A DNA stretch of 64,000 nucleotides from Pseudomonas hamedanensis (GCF_014268595.2 NZ_CP077091.1:2068501-2132500); one strand, 5' to 3'; shown: positions 46,013 through 56,100, numbered from the stretch's first letter. The notes: generated from the sequence alone by a model not told the origin. Made by a program: numbers and translations.

Positions 46013-46603
46013 ATGTCCGTTCCAAAAACGATGTTTCAACTCAGCGGTCGCGGTTACGCAGCGGCCACACTGAGCCATGCCACCGTGGTCATCATCGATG
46101 CCCAGAAAGAATACCTCAGTGGCCCGCTGGCCCTGAGCGGCATGGACGCGGCCGTCGCGAACATCAAACAAGTGGTTGCCGCAGCCCGTGCCGCCGGCCG
46201 GCCGATCGTGCACGTGCGTCATCTCGGCACCGTCGGTGGCCTGTTCGACCCGCAGGGCGAGCGCGGTGAATTCATCCCCGGTCTCGAACCGCAGGGCGAT
46301 GAAACCATCATCGGCAAATTGCTGCCGAGCGCATTCCATGGCACCGAGCTGCTCGATCGCCTGCAAAACCTCGGTTCACTGGACCTGATCGTGTGCGGTT
46401 TCATGAGCCATTCCAGCGTCAGCACCACCGTACGCGCGGCGAAAAACCTCGGTTTCCGCTGCACCCTGGTCGAAGACGCCTGCGCCACCCGTGACCTGCC
46501 GTTCAAGGGCGGCGTGCTCAGCGCCGAACGCGTGCAGGAAGCGGAAATGGCGATCATGGCCGACAACTTCGCGACACTGGCCAAGACCCAGGATCTGGTC
46601 TGA
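46013..46603 (+). CDS. Isochorismatase-like hydrolase
   Basis: A 196-residue protein of the isochorismatase-like fold. The N-terminal aspartate is in VVIIDAQKEYLSGP. The stretch that in cysteine hydrolases carries the nucleophile reads VCGFMSHSSVSTTVRAA, with serine at the cysteine position. It may thus not be a cysteine-dependent amidase. CGAGGAG lies before the ATG. It is divergent from prmB across 240 bases that contain no evident gene. Confidence 0.78.
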   Translation: MSVPKTMFQLSGRGYAAATLSHATVVIIDAQKEYLSGPLALSGMDAAVANIKQVVAAARAAGRPIVHVRHLGTVGGLFDPQGERGEFIPGLEPQGDETIIGKLLPSAFHGTELLDRLQNLGSLDLIVCGFMSHSSVSTTVRAAKNLGFRCTLVEDACATRDLPFKGGVLSAERVQEAEMAIMADNFATLAKTQDLV

Positions 46604-46734
46604 GCCTGCCCTTATGAGCGGCGCAGACCGCCGCTCATCCGCAATCTCCGCTGATTTGCCGCAAATGCCATAGCCTCAGGAACAACCCGGTCAACTCCCG
46701 GTCGAAGGGCCGATACCCATTGAGGAAGGTCGGA

Positions 46735-47055
46735 ATGAAGTTATCCGATGGATTTGACGCACGCCGTTTGCGGCCCAAAGGCCAAAGCAACTGGCGTTTT
46801 CGGTTTGGCGCTGCGTTCGCCGCATTGCTGGCAACCTTTGGCGTGCTGCTGGCCATGGCCGGCGCCGCCAGCCTGCTCGGCCGCCCGCCGGCGCTGGGTG
46901 ACTTGAATGCTTCGCCGATGGGCTCGGCGATCATGCTCGCGGTCGGTTTGCTGTTTCTGTATTTCGGTGTCGCCCTGTGGCGTCGCTGCCGCCGTCGCGC
47001 ACGGCAATCGCGGGAGCTGAACATGTCCCCGCACCTGATGAAAAAACACGATTGA
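46735..47055 (+). CDS. Small membrane protein, 106 residues
   Basis: Two transmembrane helices are visible: FGAAFAALLATFGVLLAMAG and GSAIMLAVGLLFLYFGVALW. A basic stretch follows (RRCRRRARQSRE). GAGGAAGG lies before the ATG at 46735; a TTG at 46720 overlaps that site and is unlikely. A terminator follows. Function unknown. Confidence 0.72.
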   Translation: MKLSDGFDARRLRPKGQSNWRFRFGAAFAALLATFGVLLAMAGAASLLGRPPALGDLNASPMGSAIMLAVGLLFLYFGVALWRRCRRRARQSRELNMSPHLMKKHD

Positions 47056-47060
47056 ACCAC

Positions 47061-47088
47061 CGGCCTGGCTTTTTGCCGGGCCGTTTTG
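47061..47088 (+). terminator. Terminator after the small membrane protein gene
   Basis: CGGCCTGGC pairs with GCCGGGCCG, with T residues in the loop and TTTTG after it. Confidence 0.7.
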
Positions 47089-47129
47089 TTTCGACTTGGG
47101 TAAACTGGCCGCCCTTCGCGGAGGCTGAC

Positions 47130-47687
47130 ATGCAAGACGACGATTTTTCCCTGTTCAAAAGTGCGATCCAAGGCGTCAAGCCGATCAAGCACGACCGCGC
47201 CGACACCGGCAAACCCAAGGCTGACCGCGCGCAGATCGCCAAGTTGCGTCAGTCCGCCACCGTGCGCAGCGACACCACCATCATTGACGGCCTGTCTGAT
47301 CAGTTCGTGATCGACGTCGGCCCCGAAGACGAGTTGATGTGGTCCCGCGACGGCGTGCAGGAAAGCCAGATGCGCAAGCTCAAGATCGGGCAGATTCCGT
47401 TCGAAGGCAGCCTTGATCTGCACGGCATGAGCGTGGAAAAGGCCCGGGAAACGCTCTGGGCCTTTCTCGCCGAAGCGACCAAATTCGAAATCCGCTGCGT
47501 GCGCGTGACTCACGGCAAAGCCGTGCGCCTCGATGGCAAGCGGCCGATGATCAAAAGCCACGTCAACACCTGGCTGCGCCAGCATGCGCAAGTGCTCGGT
47601 TTCTGCTCGTGCCAGGCGAAACATGGCGGTGCCGGCGCGGTTTACGTGATGCTCAAACGCACCATGATGGAAGGGCGCGACGAATAA
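47130..47687 (+). CDS. Smr/MutS2-domain endonuclease-like protein
   Basis: A 185-residue protein with a charged N-terminal region and a C-terminal Smr domain. The motifs are [11 protein letters not shown] (LDxHG) and [11 protein letters not shown] (an HGxG-like loop). Stand-alone Smr proteins nick DNA or cleave RNA on stalled ribosomes. The start has GGAGG nearby. folE follows 77 bases later. Confidence 0.87.
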   Translation: MQDDDFSLFKSAIQGVKPIKHDRADTGKPKADRAQIAKLRQSATVRSDTTIIDGLSDQFVIDVGPEDELMWSRDGVQESQMRKLKIGQIPFEGSLDLHGMSVEKARETLWAFLAEATKFEIRCVRVTHGKAVRLDGKRPMIKSHVNTWLRQHAQVLGFCSCQAKHGGAGAVYVMLKRTMMEGRDE

Positions 47688-47764
47688 TCGCGTTACACCG
47701 AACTTGCAGGGTTGTGTCCGCCACCGTACCCTTGCCCTTTGCGAAAATCCCCACAGGTAGTTTC

Positions 47765-48310
47765 ATGTCCCTGGAACAGAATTACACCGCGATTCTCGGC
47801 CAATTGGGCGAGGACGTCTCCCGCGAGGGCCTGCTCGACACGCCAAAGCGTGCCGCCAAAGCCATGCAGTACCTCTGCCGCGGTTATGCACAGACGCTCG
47901 AAGAGGTCACCAATGGTGCCTTGTTCAGCTCCGACAACAGCGAAATGGTGCTGGTCAAGGACATCGAGCTGTACTCGTTGTGCGAACACCACCTGCTGCC
48001 GTTCATCGGCAAGGCGCATGTCGCCTATATCCCGAGCGGCAAGGTGCTGGGCCTGTCGAAGGTTGCGCGAATTGTCGACATGTATGCGCGCCGCCTGCAG
48101 ATTCAGGAAAACCTCAGCCGCCAGATCGCCGACGCGGTCCAGCAAGTCACCGGCGCCCTGGGCGTGGCGGTGGTGATCGAGGCCAAGCACATGTGCATGA
48201 TGATGCGCGGTGTCGAGAAGCAGAATTCCTCGATGATCACTTCGGTGATGCTCGGCGAGTTCCGGGAAAACGCCGCGACCCGCAGCGAGTTCCTCAGCCT
48301 CATCAAGTAA
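47765..48310 (+). CDS. folE: GTP cyclohydrolase I (FolE type)
   Basis: A 181-residue enzyme that converts GTP to 7,8-dihydroneopterin triphosphate for folate or pterin synthesis. The zinc ligands lie in [14 protein letters not shown] (Cys and His) and KHMCMMMRG (Cys), and [20 protein letters not shown] is the core signature. The length is slightly short of E. coli FolE. Pseudomonads often have a second folE-type gene, so it may not be the only copy. Confidence 0.93.
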   Translation: MSLEQNYTAILGQLGEDVSREGLLDTPKRAAKAMQYLCRGYAQTLEEVTNGALFSSDNSEMVLVKDIELYSLCEHHLLPFIGKAHVAYIPSGKVLGLSKVARIVDMYARRLQIQENLSRQIADAVQQVTGALGVAVVIEAKHMCMMMRGVEKQNSSMITSVMLGEFRENAATRSEFLSLIK

Positions 48311-48326
48311 TTCGCGGCACGAAGAA

Positions 48327-48353
48327 AACCGGCAGTCATCGCCGGTTTTTTTT
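48327..48353 (+). terminator. Terminator of folE
   Basis: AAACCGGC-AGTCATC-GCCGGTTT is followed by TTTTT, 17 bases after the stop. Confidence 0.87.
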
Positions 48354-48413
48354 CGCCCGTGAAAAATCGGGTAAGCTGCGCGCCTTCTTCTCTGTCCCTG
48401 TGAGGCTTGTAAC

Positions 48414-48785
48414 GTGTTCGTCAAAGCGCTTCGTGTCGGCCTCGGCCAACTGGTCATCTTCATCGACTTCCTGACCCGCCCGGGCAAGAAAAAACGCCCC
48501 GCCGCGGCTCAGGCGCAAGTCGACGCCGCCGCCAAAGGCCTGACCCTGTATCAGTTTCACGCCTGCCCGTTCTGCGTGAAGACCCGTCGTGCCTTGCATC
48601 GCCTGAATGTGCCCGTAGCGCTCAAGGATGCGAAGAACAACGAGCAGGATCGTCAGACGTTGCTGGAGCAAGGCGGCCGGATCAAGGTGCCTTGCCTGCG
48701 CATTGAAGAGAATGGGCAGACGACCTGGATGTATGAGTCCAAGGCGATTATTGATTATCTGGATAAGCGATTTGCTGCGGTCTGA
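48414..48785 (+). CDS. Glutaredoxin-like protein
   Basis: A 123-residue protein with an N-terminal hydrophobic helix (about residues 5-22) that may attach it to the membrane. A glutaredoxin domain follows from residue 43, with the redox motif ACPFCVKTRRAL (CPFC). It also has the glutathione-binding KVPCLRIEENG and YESKAIIDYL. The start is GTG with GTGAGG upstream. It probably reduces disulfides or glutathione adducts; the target is unknown. Confidence 0.85.
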   Translation: MFVKALRVGLGQLVIFIDFLTRPGKKKRPAAAQAQVDAAAKGLTLYQFHACPFCVKTRRALHRLNVPVALKDAKNNEQDRQTLLEQGGRIKVPCLRIEENGQTTWMYESKAIIDYLDKRFAAV

Positions 48786-48811
48786 TGTTTTGAAGTGAAG
48801 CCAAATGCGTT

Positions 48812-48876
48812 ATCGCGAGCAGGCTCACTCCTACAGTGCAACCCATTCCAACTGTAGGAGTGAGCCTGCTCGCGAT
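48812..48876. repeat. REP pair, tail-facing
   Basis: Two GTAGGAGTGAG-type copies in outward orientation after the glutaredoxin gene, just before the bidirectional terminator. Confidence 0.83.
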
Positions 48877-48910
48877 GAGGCCATTACAGGCCGCCACAAT
48901 CTCAGACAAA

Positions 48911-48941
48911 AATAAACCGGCCCTCAGCCGGTTTATTGTTT
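48911..48941. terminator. Bidirectional terminator between glutaredoxin and aminotransferase genes
   Basis: AATAAACCGG-CCCTCA-CCGGTTTATT is the stem, with TGTTTT to the right and A residues to the left. Confidence 0.8.
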
Positions 48942-50108
48942 TCATGCCGCCCTCGCCATCTGCGCCCGCCGCACCACCGCCGCCAGCCGCTTCAGCCCTT
49001 CATCCAGCCGCGCCGGATCAATGTGGCTGAAGTTCAAGCGCAAGTGCCCATGATGCTTGTCCGGCTCAGGAAAAAACGGCTCGCCCGGCATAAACGCCAC
49101 GTCATTGGCCAACGCCTCATCGAGCAAGGTCCGCGTATCCAGCGGCTGCTTGAGCGTCAGCCAGAAAAACAGCCCGCCCTGCGGCATGTTCCAGTCCGCC
49201 AGATCGGCAAAATGCGTTTGCAGCGCCAACTGAAACGCATCGCGCCGCTGTCGATAGAAATCGCGCAATGCGCTTAAATGTTGCTGATATTTCTCCGTGC
49301 CGATCCATTGCAGCGCCTGCCATTGACCTATGCGATTGGTATGCAGATCGGCCGATTGCTTGAGTTTGAGCAGATGCGGGAACAGGTCGGGGCTGGCGAT
49401 CAAATAGCCAACGCGCAAACCTGGCAGCAGGGTTTTCGACACGGTGCCGGTGTAGATCCAGCTGGATCGCTTCAGGCGTGCGGCAATCGATTTCGCACTG
49501 CCGCCGTCGAAAGTCAGTTCGCGGTAGGGTTCGTCTTCGATCAAGGTGACGCCAAATTCGTCGAGCAACGCGGCAACCGCGGCGCGCTTGGCCTCGCTGT
49601 AACGCACCGCGGACGGATTCTGAAAGGTCGGGATCAGGTAGATGAATGCCGGACGGTGTTGCTCCAGACGCTCGCGCAATTGCACCAGGTTCGGGCCATC
49701 GGATTCCTGCGCGACCGTCAGACAATCGGCGCCGAACAGTTGGAAAATCTGCAGCGCGGCGAGGTAAGTCGGCGCTTCCAGCAGAATTTCCGTGCCGTTA
49801 TCGATATACAGTTTGGCCGCCAGATCGAGGGTTTGCTGGGAGCCGCTGACCACCAGCACCTGACTCGCCTGACATGCCAGCCCCAGCGCCCGTGCTTCTG
49901 CAGCCAAGGCTTCGCGCAACGCTGGCTCGCCCTCGCTCATGCCGTACTGGCCGAGCGGCAGCGGCATGTCGGTCCAGTCGACTTTGGGCAGCATGCCTTC
50001 GGCGGGCAAGCCACCGGCAAATGACATCACCTCGGGACGCTGCGCGGCGGCAAGGATTTCTCGGATCAAAGAACTTTTAAGGCGCGAGACACGTTCGGAA
50101 AAAGCCAT
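48942..50108 (-). CDS. PLP-dependent aminotransferase (MocR/2-aminoadipate-transaminase-like, fold type I)
   Basis: A 388-residue class I/II aminotransferase without a DNA-binding domain. The PLP lysine lies in YTGTVSKTLLPGLRVGY, the Asp in IEDEPYRELTFDG, and FQNPSAVRYSEAKR is the adjoining core motif. The protein resembles 2-aminoadipate or aromatic/branched-chain transaminases. It is divergent from a MarR gene 81 bases away, with a strong operator between, so MarR likely controls it. The amino acid used is unknown. Confidence 0.87.
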   Translation of the reverse strand: MAFSERVSRLKSSLIREILAAAQRPEVMSFAGGLPAEGMLPKVDWTDMPLPLGQYGMSEGEPALREALAAEARALGLACQASQVLVVSGSQQTLDLAAKLYIDNGTEILLEAPTYLAALQIFQLFGADCLTVAQESDGPNLVQLRERLEQHRPAFIYLIPTFQNPSAVRYSEAKRAAVAALLDEFGVTLIEDEPYRELTFDGGSAKSIAARLKRSSWIYTGTVSKTLLPGLRVGYLIASPDLFPHLLKLKQSADLHTNRIGQWQALQWIGTEKYQQHLSALRDFYRQRRDAFQLALQTHFADLADWNMPQGGLFFWLTLKQPLDTRTLLDEALANDVAFMPGEPFFPEPDKHHGHLRLNFSHIDPARLDEGLKRLAAVVRRAQMARAA

Positions 50109-50136
50109 GGAAGTCACCGTAGCGAGGCGTACAAGA

Positions 50137-50153
50137 AATGAGTCAAACTCATT
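50137..50153. promoter_or_regulatory. Perfect dyad AATGAGT-CAA-ACTCATT, likely MarR operator
   Basis: Seven-base arms pair perfectly across a three-base centre. It lies 29 bases from the aminotransferase start and 37 from the MarR start. A second overlapping dyad (AGTCA/TGACT) shares its right side. MarR proteins bind such sites between divergent genes. Confidence 0.65.
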
Positions 50154-50189
50154 GACTGAAATTACGCCAGCCTGAGCGAGTACGTCAAT

Positions 50190-50636
50190 ATGCTTGACCT
50201 TAAAAACCCCACCAGCCAGCAACAGGCCATGGAAGCTTTCTTCTTCGGCTATCAGGCGTTTACTGCCAAGGCTGACGAAATGCTTGAGCGTCGTGGCCTG
50301 TCGCGAGTGCATCAGCGCATTGTGTTTTTCATCGCGCGTTACCCGAATCTAAGCGTGAAGGAGTTGCTGGCCTTGCTCGGCGTCAGCAAGCAAGCCTTGA
50401 ACATGCCGCTGCGCCAGTTGCAGGAAATGCATCTGGTCGACAGCGTGGCCTCTGAAACGGACAAGCGTAAGCGCCTGTTGGAGCTGACGGTGGAAGGCGC
50501 GAAGTTCGAGCAGGCGTTGCGGCGTGAGCAGGTCAAATTGCTGGAGCGGGTGTTTGCCGAGGCTGGAGAAGCGGCGGTGAATGGGTGGCTGGCGGTGAAT
50601 CTGGCGTTGGGGAAAAGTCAGACCGTTCTCGATTGA
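50190..50636 (+). CDS. MarR-family transcriptional regulator
   Basis: A 148-residue winged-helix protein. The recognition region is LSVKELLALLGVSKQALNMPLRQL (about residues 53-76), and the wing includes ASETDKRKRLLELT. The dimer helices are at both ends. It is divergent from the aminotransferase and faces a 17-bp dyad, so it probably represses both genes until a ligand binds. The ligand is unknown. Confidence 0.86.
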   Translation: MLDLKNPTSQQQAMEAFFFGYQAFTAKADEMLERRGLSRVHQRIVFFIARYPNLSVKELLALLGVSKQALNMPLRQLQEMHLVDSVASETDKRKRLLELTVEGAKFEQALRREQVKLLERVFAEAGEAAVNGWLAVNLALGKSQTVLD

Positions 50637-50649
50637 TCGGGCTGGCCCC

Positions 50650-50714
50650 TTCGCGAGCAGGCTCGCTCCCACCTAGCAACTGCATTCATCTGTAAGAGCG
50701 AGCTTGCTCGCGAA
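50650..50714. repeat. REP pair, tail-facing
   Basis: One GTGGGAGCGAG-type copy and one diverged copy (GTAAGAGCGAGCTTGCTCGC) follow the MarR gene. Confidence 0.8.
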
Positions 50715-50785
50715 GGGCCAGGATTCGGCATATATCCCTATCTGCAAAAAAATCGCAGACAAAACATAAAACAATATTTGCTTTC

Positions 50786-50797
50786 TTTGTACACAAA
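50786..50797. promoter_or_regulatory. Probable operator TTTGTACACAAA before the purine permease
   Basis: Arms TTTGT and ACAAA enclose the centre AC. This is the same TTGT-NN-ACAA form as at 10929, 59324 and 59529. It lies 130 bases upstream of the permease start in the 290-base MarR-permease gap, which also has a REP pair at 50650-50714. Confidence 0.5.
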
Positions 50798-50891
50798 AGC
50801 ATAATCCACTGCGTGCGAGTTCCTGACCATACAGTCAACAAATTCGCGTATGCCTCAAAGGGCCGCTGCCACCCCTCATGGGTCCGGCCCT

Positions 50892-50906
50892 GGAAATAAC
50901 AATAAA
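50892..50906 (+). promoter_or_regulatory. Possible Crc/Hfq catabolite motif before the purine permease
   Basis: GGAAATAACAATAAA, identical to 27301-27315, lies 20 bases before the GTG start and next to the ribosome-binding site (TTGAGGAG). A GC-rich hairpin (GGGCCG / CGGCCC region) precedes it. Confidence 0.5.
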
Positions 50907-50926
50907 ACTCTTGAGGAGTACTCGCT

Positions 50927-52276
50927 GTGGAAAGCCGCAAATCCGAAGCACCGCCGCTCGAGCTCACGCCGCCATTACGCAATGGCCTGCTGGAGCGTCT
51001 GTTCAAACTCAGCTTGCATGGCACCACGGTGAAGACCGAGCTGATTGCCGGTCTGACAACCTTCATCACCATGGCCTACATCATTTTCGTCAACCCGAAC
51101 ATCATGGCCGATGCCGGGATTGACCACGGGGCGGCGTTCGTCGCCACTTGCATCGCCGCCGCGCTGGGCTGCCTGTTAATGGGCCTCTACGCGAACTGGC
51201 CGGTGGGCCTCGCGCCGGGCATGGGCCTCAACGCCTTCTTCACTTACACCGTGGTCGGCACCATGGGCTACAACTGGGAAACCGCACTCGGTGCGGTGTT
51301 TGTCTCGGGCGTGCTGTTCATGATTTTGACCTTCTCGCGCATTCGCGAATGGCTGCTCAACAGCATTCCGGTCAGCCTGCGCTATGCGATGGGCGCCGGT
51401 GTCGGCCTGTTCCTCGGCCTGATCGGTCTGAAAACCGCCGGCATCGTCGTCGACAGCCCGGCCACGCTGATCAAGCTTGGCTCCCTGCGCGAACCCGGCC
51501 CGCTGCTCGCGGCCATCTGCTTTCTGATGATTGCGATCCTCAGCTACCACAAAGTCTTCGGTGCGATTCTCATCAGCATCATTACCGTGACGCTGGCCGG
51601 TTGGGGCCTGGGCGTGGTGCATTACGCCGGGATCATGTCCGCCCCGCCAAGCCTGGCACCCACCTGGATGGCGATGAATGTCGCTGGCGTGTTCAACATC
51701 AGCATGATCAGCGTCGTGCTGGCGTTCCTCTTTGTGCACATGTTCGACACTGCCGGGACCCTGATGGGCGTTGCCCAACGGGCCAATCTGGTGGCCGCTG
51801 ACGGGCGTATCGAGAACCTCTCGCGGGCGATGAAGGCCGACAGTGCCTCCAGCGTGTTCGGTGCGGTGGTCGGTGTTCCGCCCGTCACCAGCTATGTGGA
51901 AAGTGCCGCTGGCGTGGCCGCTGGCGGTCGGACTGGTCTTACCGCCGTCACCGTAGGTGTGCTATTTATAGCGGCAATGTTTTTCGCCCCGCTGGCCGGC
52001 ATGATTCCTGCCTATGCCACCGCCGGTGCGCTGATATACGTTGCAATGCTGATGATGGGCGGCATGGCCCATATCGAGTGGGACGAAGCCACCGATGCGA
52101 TTCCTGCCATCGTCACCGCAATCATGATGCCGCTGACCTTCTCGGTCGCCGACGGCATCGCGCTGGGCTTCATCACCTATGTGGCGCTGAAGGCCGGGAC
52201 CGGCAAGTACAAGGAAATTTCCGTCAGCCTGTGGGTACTTTGCGCGATCTTCATCGCCAAGTTCATCTACCTGTAA
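50927..52276 (+). CDS. AzgA-type NCS2 purine permease
   Basis: A 449-residue inner-membrane protein with about twelve to fourteen helices. AzgA-family motifs are ELIAGLTTFITMAYIIFVNP near residue 37, GLAPGMGLNAFFTY, and GVPPVTSYVESAAGVAAGGRTG. It imports hypoxanthine, guanine or adenine with protons. The start is GTG with TTGAGGAG before it. The upstream dyad is shared with the uricolytic cluster. Confidence 0.87.
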   Translation: MESRKSEAPPLELTPPLRNGLLERLFKLSLHGTTVKTELIAGLTTFITMAYIIFVNPNIMADAGIDHGAAFVATCIAAALGCLLMGLYANWPVGLAPGMGLNAFFTYTVVGTMGYNWETALGAVFVSGVLFMILTFSRIREWLLNSIPVSLRYAMGAGVGLFLGLIGLKTAGIVVDSPATLIKLGSLREPGPLLAAICFLMIAILSYHKVFGAILISIITVTLAGWGLGVVHYAGIMSAPPSLAPTWMAMNVAGVFNISMISVVLAFLFVHMFDTAGTLMGVAQRANLVAADGRIENLSRAMKADSASSVFGAVVGVPPVTSYVESAAGVAAGGRTGLTAVTVGVLFIAAMFFAPLAGMIPAYATAGALIYVAMLMMGGMAHIEWDEATDAIPAIVTAIMMPLTFSVADGIALGFITYVALKAGTGKYKEISVSLWVLCAIFIAKFIYL

Positions 52277-52301
52277 GCAACTGCGCGGTTCAGGTTTCCA
52301 C

Positions 52302-52328
52302 AGCCCCACCCTCACCGGTGGGGCTTTC
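52302..52328 (+). terminator. Terminator of the purine permease gene
   Basis: AGCCCCACC-CTCACC-GGTGGGGCT with TTCGTGCATTTT after it, about 25 bases after the stop. Confidence 0.75.
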
Positions 52329-52363
52329 GTGCATTTTCGACAACAAGAGAAAGGAGCAAAGTG

Positions 52364-52993
52364 ATGAGTCTGGAAACCTGGCTGCTGTTCAGCGGTGCTG
52401 CACTGGTGGTGATCCTGATTCCGGGGCCGCTGTCGTTGCTGATGATCAGCAACAGTCTGAATTACGGGTTGCGACGCTCTTACCCGGCGTTCCTCGGTGG
52501 CGTGATTGCCTCGATCTGCCTGCTCAGTGCATCGGCCCTGGGGCTGGGCGCGTTATTGCTGGCGTCGGAGCAGTTGTTCAGTGCGCTGAAGATCGTCGGC
52601 GCCCTGTATCTGTTCTACCTCGCCTGGCAGAGCTGGCAGCAATCGCGCCAGCCCGCGGTGGGCGCCGAAGTGCCGAAGGCAGCAGCCGTACCGCGTTTTC
52701 GCGCCTTGTTCGGTCGCGCGTTTGTGCTGGGCGCCAGCAATCCGAAAGACATCCTGTTTTTCGCCGCGTTTCTGCCGCAGTTTCTCAGTGCCGAACAACC
52801 CTTTCTGCCGCAGTTGCTGGTGATGATCGCGACCTGGACCGTGCTCGATCTGCTGTGCAAGCTGGCCTACGGACTTGGCGCGCACGGCGCCGCACGTTAT
52901 TTGCGCAGTGGCAAAGGTCAGAGCTGGTTCAACCGGATCAGTGCCGGTCTGTTTGGCGGCGCCGGGGCAGCCTCGCTACTCAGCAGCCACTGA
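52364..52993 (+). CDS. LysE-family amino acid exporter
   Basis: A 209-residue protein with about six hydrophobic helices. The N-terminal motif VVILIPGPLSLLMISNSLNYG and FVLGASNPKDILFFAAFLPQF are LysE/RhtB signatures. It exports amino acids or related solutes. AAGGAG lies seven bases before the ATG; a GTG three bases upstream is possible. A hairpin lies at 53032-53063 after the stop. Confidence 0.87.
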   Translation: MSLETWLLFSGAALVVILIPGPLSLLMISNSLNYGLRRSYPAFLGGVIASICLLSASALGLGALLLASEQLFSALKIVGALYLFYLAWQSWQQSRQPAVGAEVPKAAAVPRFRALFGRAFVLGASNPKDILFFAAFLPQFLSAEQPFLPQLLVMIATWTVLDLLCKLAYGLGAHGAARYLRSGKGQSWFNRISAGLFGGAGAASLLSSH

Positions 52994-53031
52994 GCGTTTC
53001 AAAGTGCAACTTGATTGGCCGTCAACGCCCA

Positions 53032-53063
53032 CCATCCTGATGTAAACATGCTCATCAGGATGG
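53032..53063. repeat. Inverted repeat CCATCCTGATG / CATCAGGATGG
   Basis: Eleven-base arms pair perfectly around a ten-base loop, 39 bases after the LysE stop. No T run follows. It may be a weak terminator and marks the left border of the accessory cassette. Confidence 0.6.
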
Positions 53064-53194
53064 CCTCTGCGCGGACGAAGTTTGCCTGGTATTACACGCA
53101 ATACACCGCAACAACCCATCGATATACTTTCGCTAAATTCCCCCCTTATTATCGCGCTGACTTTCAATAAAACTGCCTGAACAAGGATGTTCAA

Positions 53195-56100
53195 ATGGCC
53201 ACGCTTATCAGCGACGCATTAATACATGACGACTCCGTGATCATTACCGACATGGACATTGGCGTTAATGAACATGATGCATCGACGCTCGACCTGTCAA
53301 AAAACAAGCCCACCGGCCATTCCGGAAACAGACATAAAACCGACCAACTGACCATCACCGATGGCCTCTTCGGCCCCCTGCAGATGGGGTCCATTTCAAT
53401 CACCCGCGTGTCACTCGACGCCTTGGGCGCCACCCTTGGTGGTCAGCCCCTGACCGGACAGAACACCTTTTTCCGCACGCCCAGGCGTTCATTCATCAAC
53501 GCCTTGCAGTTCAATGCCAACGAAGTAGACAAACAGATCCGCACAGCCAGCGCACCGGACAGTTATCTGTTAACGACACTTTTGTTCGAGCTGGCCAGCC
53601 GACGCCCGCTGACTTCCCCGCCGATCCTCTGGTCAAGCGACGAAACTCAAGCCGATCCCGGCCAATATCGCCGCAAACTTTCAAAACTTCTAAGCAGCGC
53701 GCACAAACTCGACTTGCGCCATGCACATCTTCCCGACAACAACCCGCGCTGGGTCGGTGTACTCAAGAGCAATGCAACGCTTGGCTCAAGTGTGGGTATT
53801 CAGGGGTTTGGCATATTCATGGGATTGCGCGGAGTGGTCGATGCAATCAAAAGCAATAACAACGCCGAGATCGTCATTAATACCGCCGGCATTGCTTCGG
53901 AGTTCGGCTCCATTGCCGCCGATGTCGCGGTCAACAAAGTGGCCAGCGAGATGATTACGGCCGGGCAGACCGCCTACAAGGATTTTGCCAAAACCCGATT
54001 CGCCGTCAGATTGGGCCGCTCCGGAGGCCTGATTGGCGGTGCGTTGACGCTTCCTTTCGATATCTACACCGCAATCAGGTCCCTCAACGCCGCTGACAAT
54101 GCGGCCGGCAAGGAAGCCCTGGATCATTACGTCAGCGCCGGCTTGAGTATCACCAGTGCCGCCATGACCGTCATCCTTGGCGGCGCAGCGATGGCCGGAT
54201 TCTCTTTTGCCGGCCCGGTGGGCCTCGCGGCGGGAGCGATCCTGGCAATCGGATCACAGGTGTACGGCGCGGTGAGAATCGTCGATGACATTGATGATTA
54301 CATCGAGCTCACCACCGAAGAGCGTTGGCGTACCGGCTGGTTCTCATTCTGTTTCATGAACCCAGACCAGGACGTGCAGAACCGCTATAGCGTGGCAAAA
54401 GCCAGGACCGAACACCTGAAACAGCTAAAAGCGACCGCCCGAAAGTTGCTGGATGGAGAACTGCAGGACGCTACCGAAGCCGTCGTGAACGGCACATTTG
54501 AAGTACATCTCACACCGAAGCAGGTCTGGACGCGCAATTGGTGGACCAAGCAGGATGGCTGGGAAACCGTCAACGTGCCGCAGATAAAAGGTGGCGATGA
54601 CACCATCGATGCCCGCGCGGGCGTTACCGCCAGCACACCAGGTGCAGAACTGGGCAAGGCGGCGGAAAACAAGGGCGTATTGTGGTTGATCGGCGATGGC
54701 CGGGATTCGATCGTCGGCGTTGAGAAAAAAACCAACACGTTCCACTACAAGTCAGGGAAAAAACACCTGACGGGGGGCGAAAAAGATGACCGTTTCGTCT
54801 TTGAAGGCGCGGCCGATTTGCTCAGGCAAGGGGGTAGCGTTCTCGACGCTTCGACATTGCAGGGTGGCGCAGGCAGCGACACTCTGGTCCTGGGCGGGGC
54901 AGATTACAGCGCCAGCGCCAAGGGTTCAGGCTATGACGTCAACCTGCCGGCCGGCACGCTTCATACAACGGTGGCCGACCCGACAGTCGCAGGTGAAAAA
55001 AAACGCGCCCTCCACAGTCGTCTGGACAGTGTCGAAAACATCGAAACCGTGACCAATGGGCAATCCATTGTCACGGGCACCGAACAGCGCAACATCATTA
55101 AGTCCCGTGGCCGGGACACGATAAAGGCAGGCGCGGGCAACGACCAGATCCATCTCTTGCACGGCGGTGCTTCAGCCTCGGGCGAGGCAGGCGTTGACGA
55201 ATATTTCGTTGCCCACCAGGCAGGCCGGATATCGATCACCGAAGACGGCGATCAGCAGAGCGTTGTCGTCTTGAACTGGCGGATGGACCTGATTGAAAGT
55301 TGGGTCATCGAAAACACAGCACTGATCATTACGTCCCGATTCGATTTCCAGGATTCGCCCAAAAGCGTGGTTGCCCTGCAAGACGTGTACACCCGCAACG
55401 ATACGGAATCCGTTCTGAAGAACAACAAACTGACGTTTATGACCCGCGACGGTTTCGTACTGATGCCGGACTTTCCGGAAACCCTCGAAAATGGCAGGAC
55501 CGTCGAGCTGGAAATCATCGTCGTTAAACAGGGGCAAGCAGAAAAACCGATCATTCTCTACACCCCGACGTACTCGACCAGGCATCAGCAAGATGCGGGC
55601 TACTACCTGCCGCGATCGCCGCAGGACACCGCCTTTGAATTCGTCGAACGCCGGGACGCGGTTACGCGAATTTACCTGGACTACGCCAGCGATGAACTGA
55701 AACAGGCTGACGCCCACTTCACCGCAAGAAAATCCGACAAGGACCACGACCTGATGGCCGGGTGTGATCTGCAATATCTGGTTGGCGAAAAAAAACTGAC
55801 GCTTCGCCACTTTGCATTTGCCCGTGGCGGCACCGACCCGATGAACATGACGAAAATCCTCAGAACCATGGCCGCGAAGCCGCTTCAGAGAATCGTTCTG
55901 ATATTCAATGACGGTGTCGCCTTCAATGCAAAACTGACAGCCGAAACCGATGTTGCCCCGGCGGACAACCACTACGAGATGCACGCGCTGAAGCATTGGA
56001 CGACCCGAATGAACCTGCCGATGCCATTGCGTACAGGCCGGTTCACCTTTGACCTGCCTGAGAACGAAGCCTACAGGCTGGGTACACGTCGGGCCTGCGC

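Noticed and set aside
50850..50926. Purine or xanthine riboswitch before the AzgA permease
   Set aside because: There is a GC-rich hairpin, but I could not fit the conserved core of a known purine-class riboswitch.
53000..53194. hrp-box promoter for the toxin-like gene
   Set aside because: I looked for a GGAACC-type element upstream and found none, so type III co-regulation is not supported.
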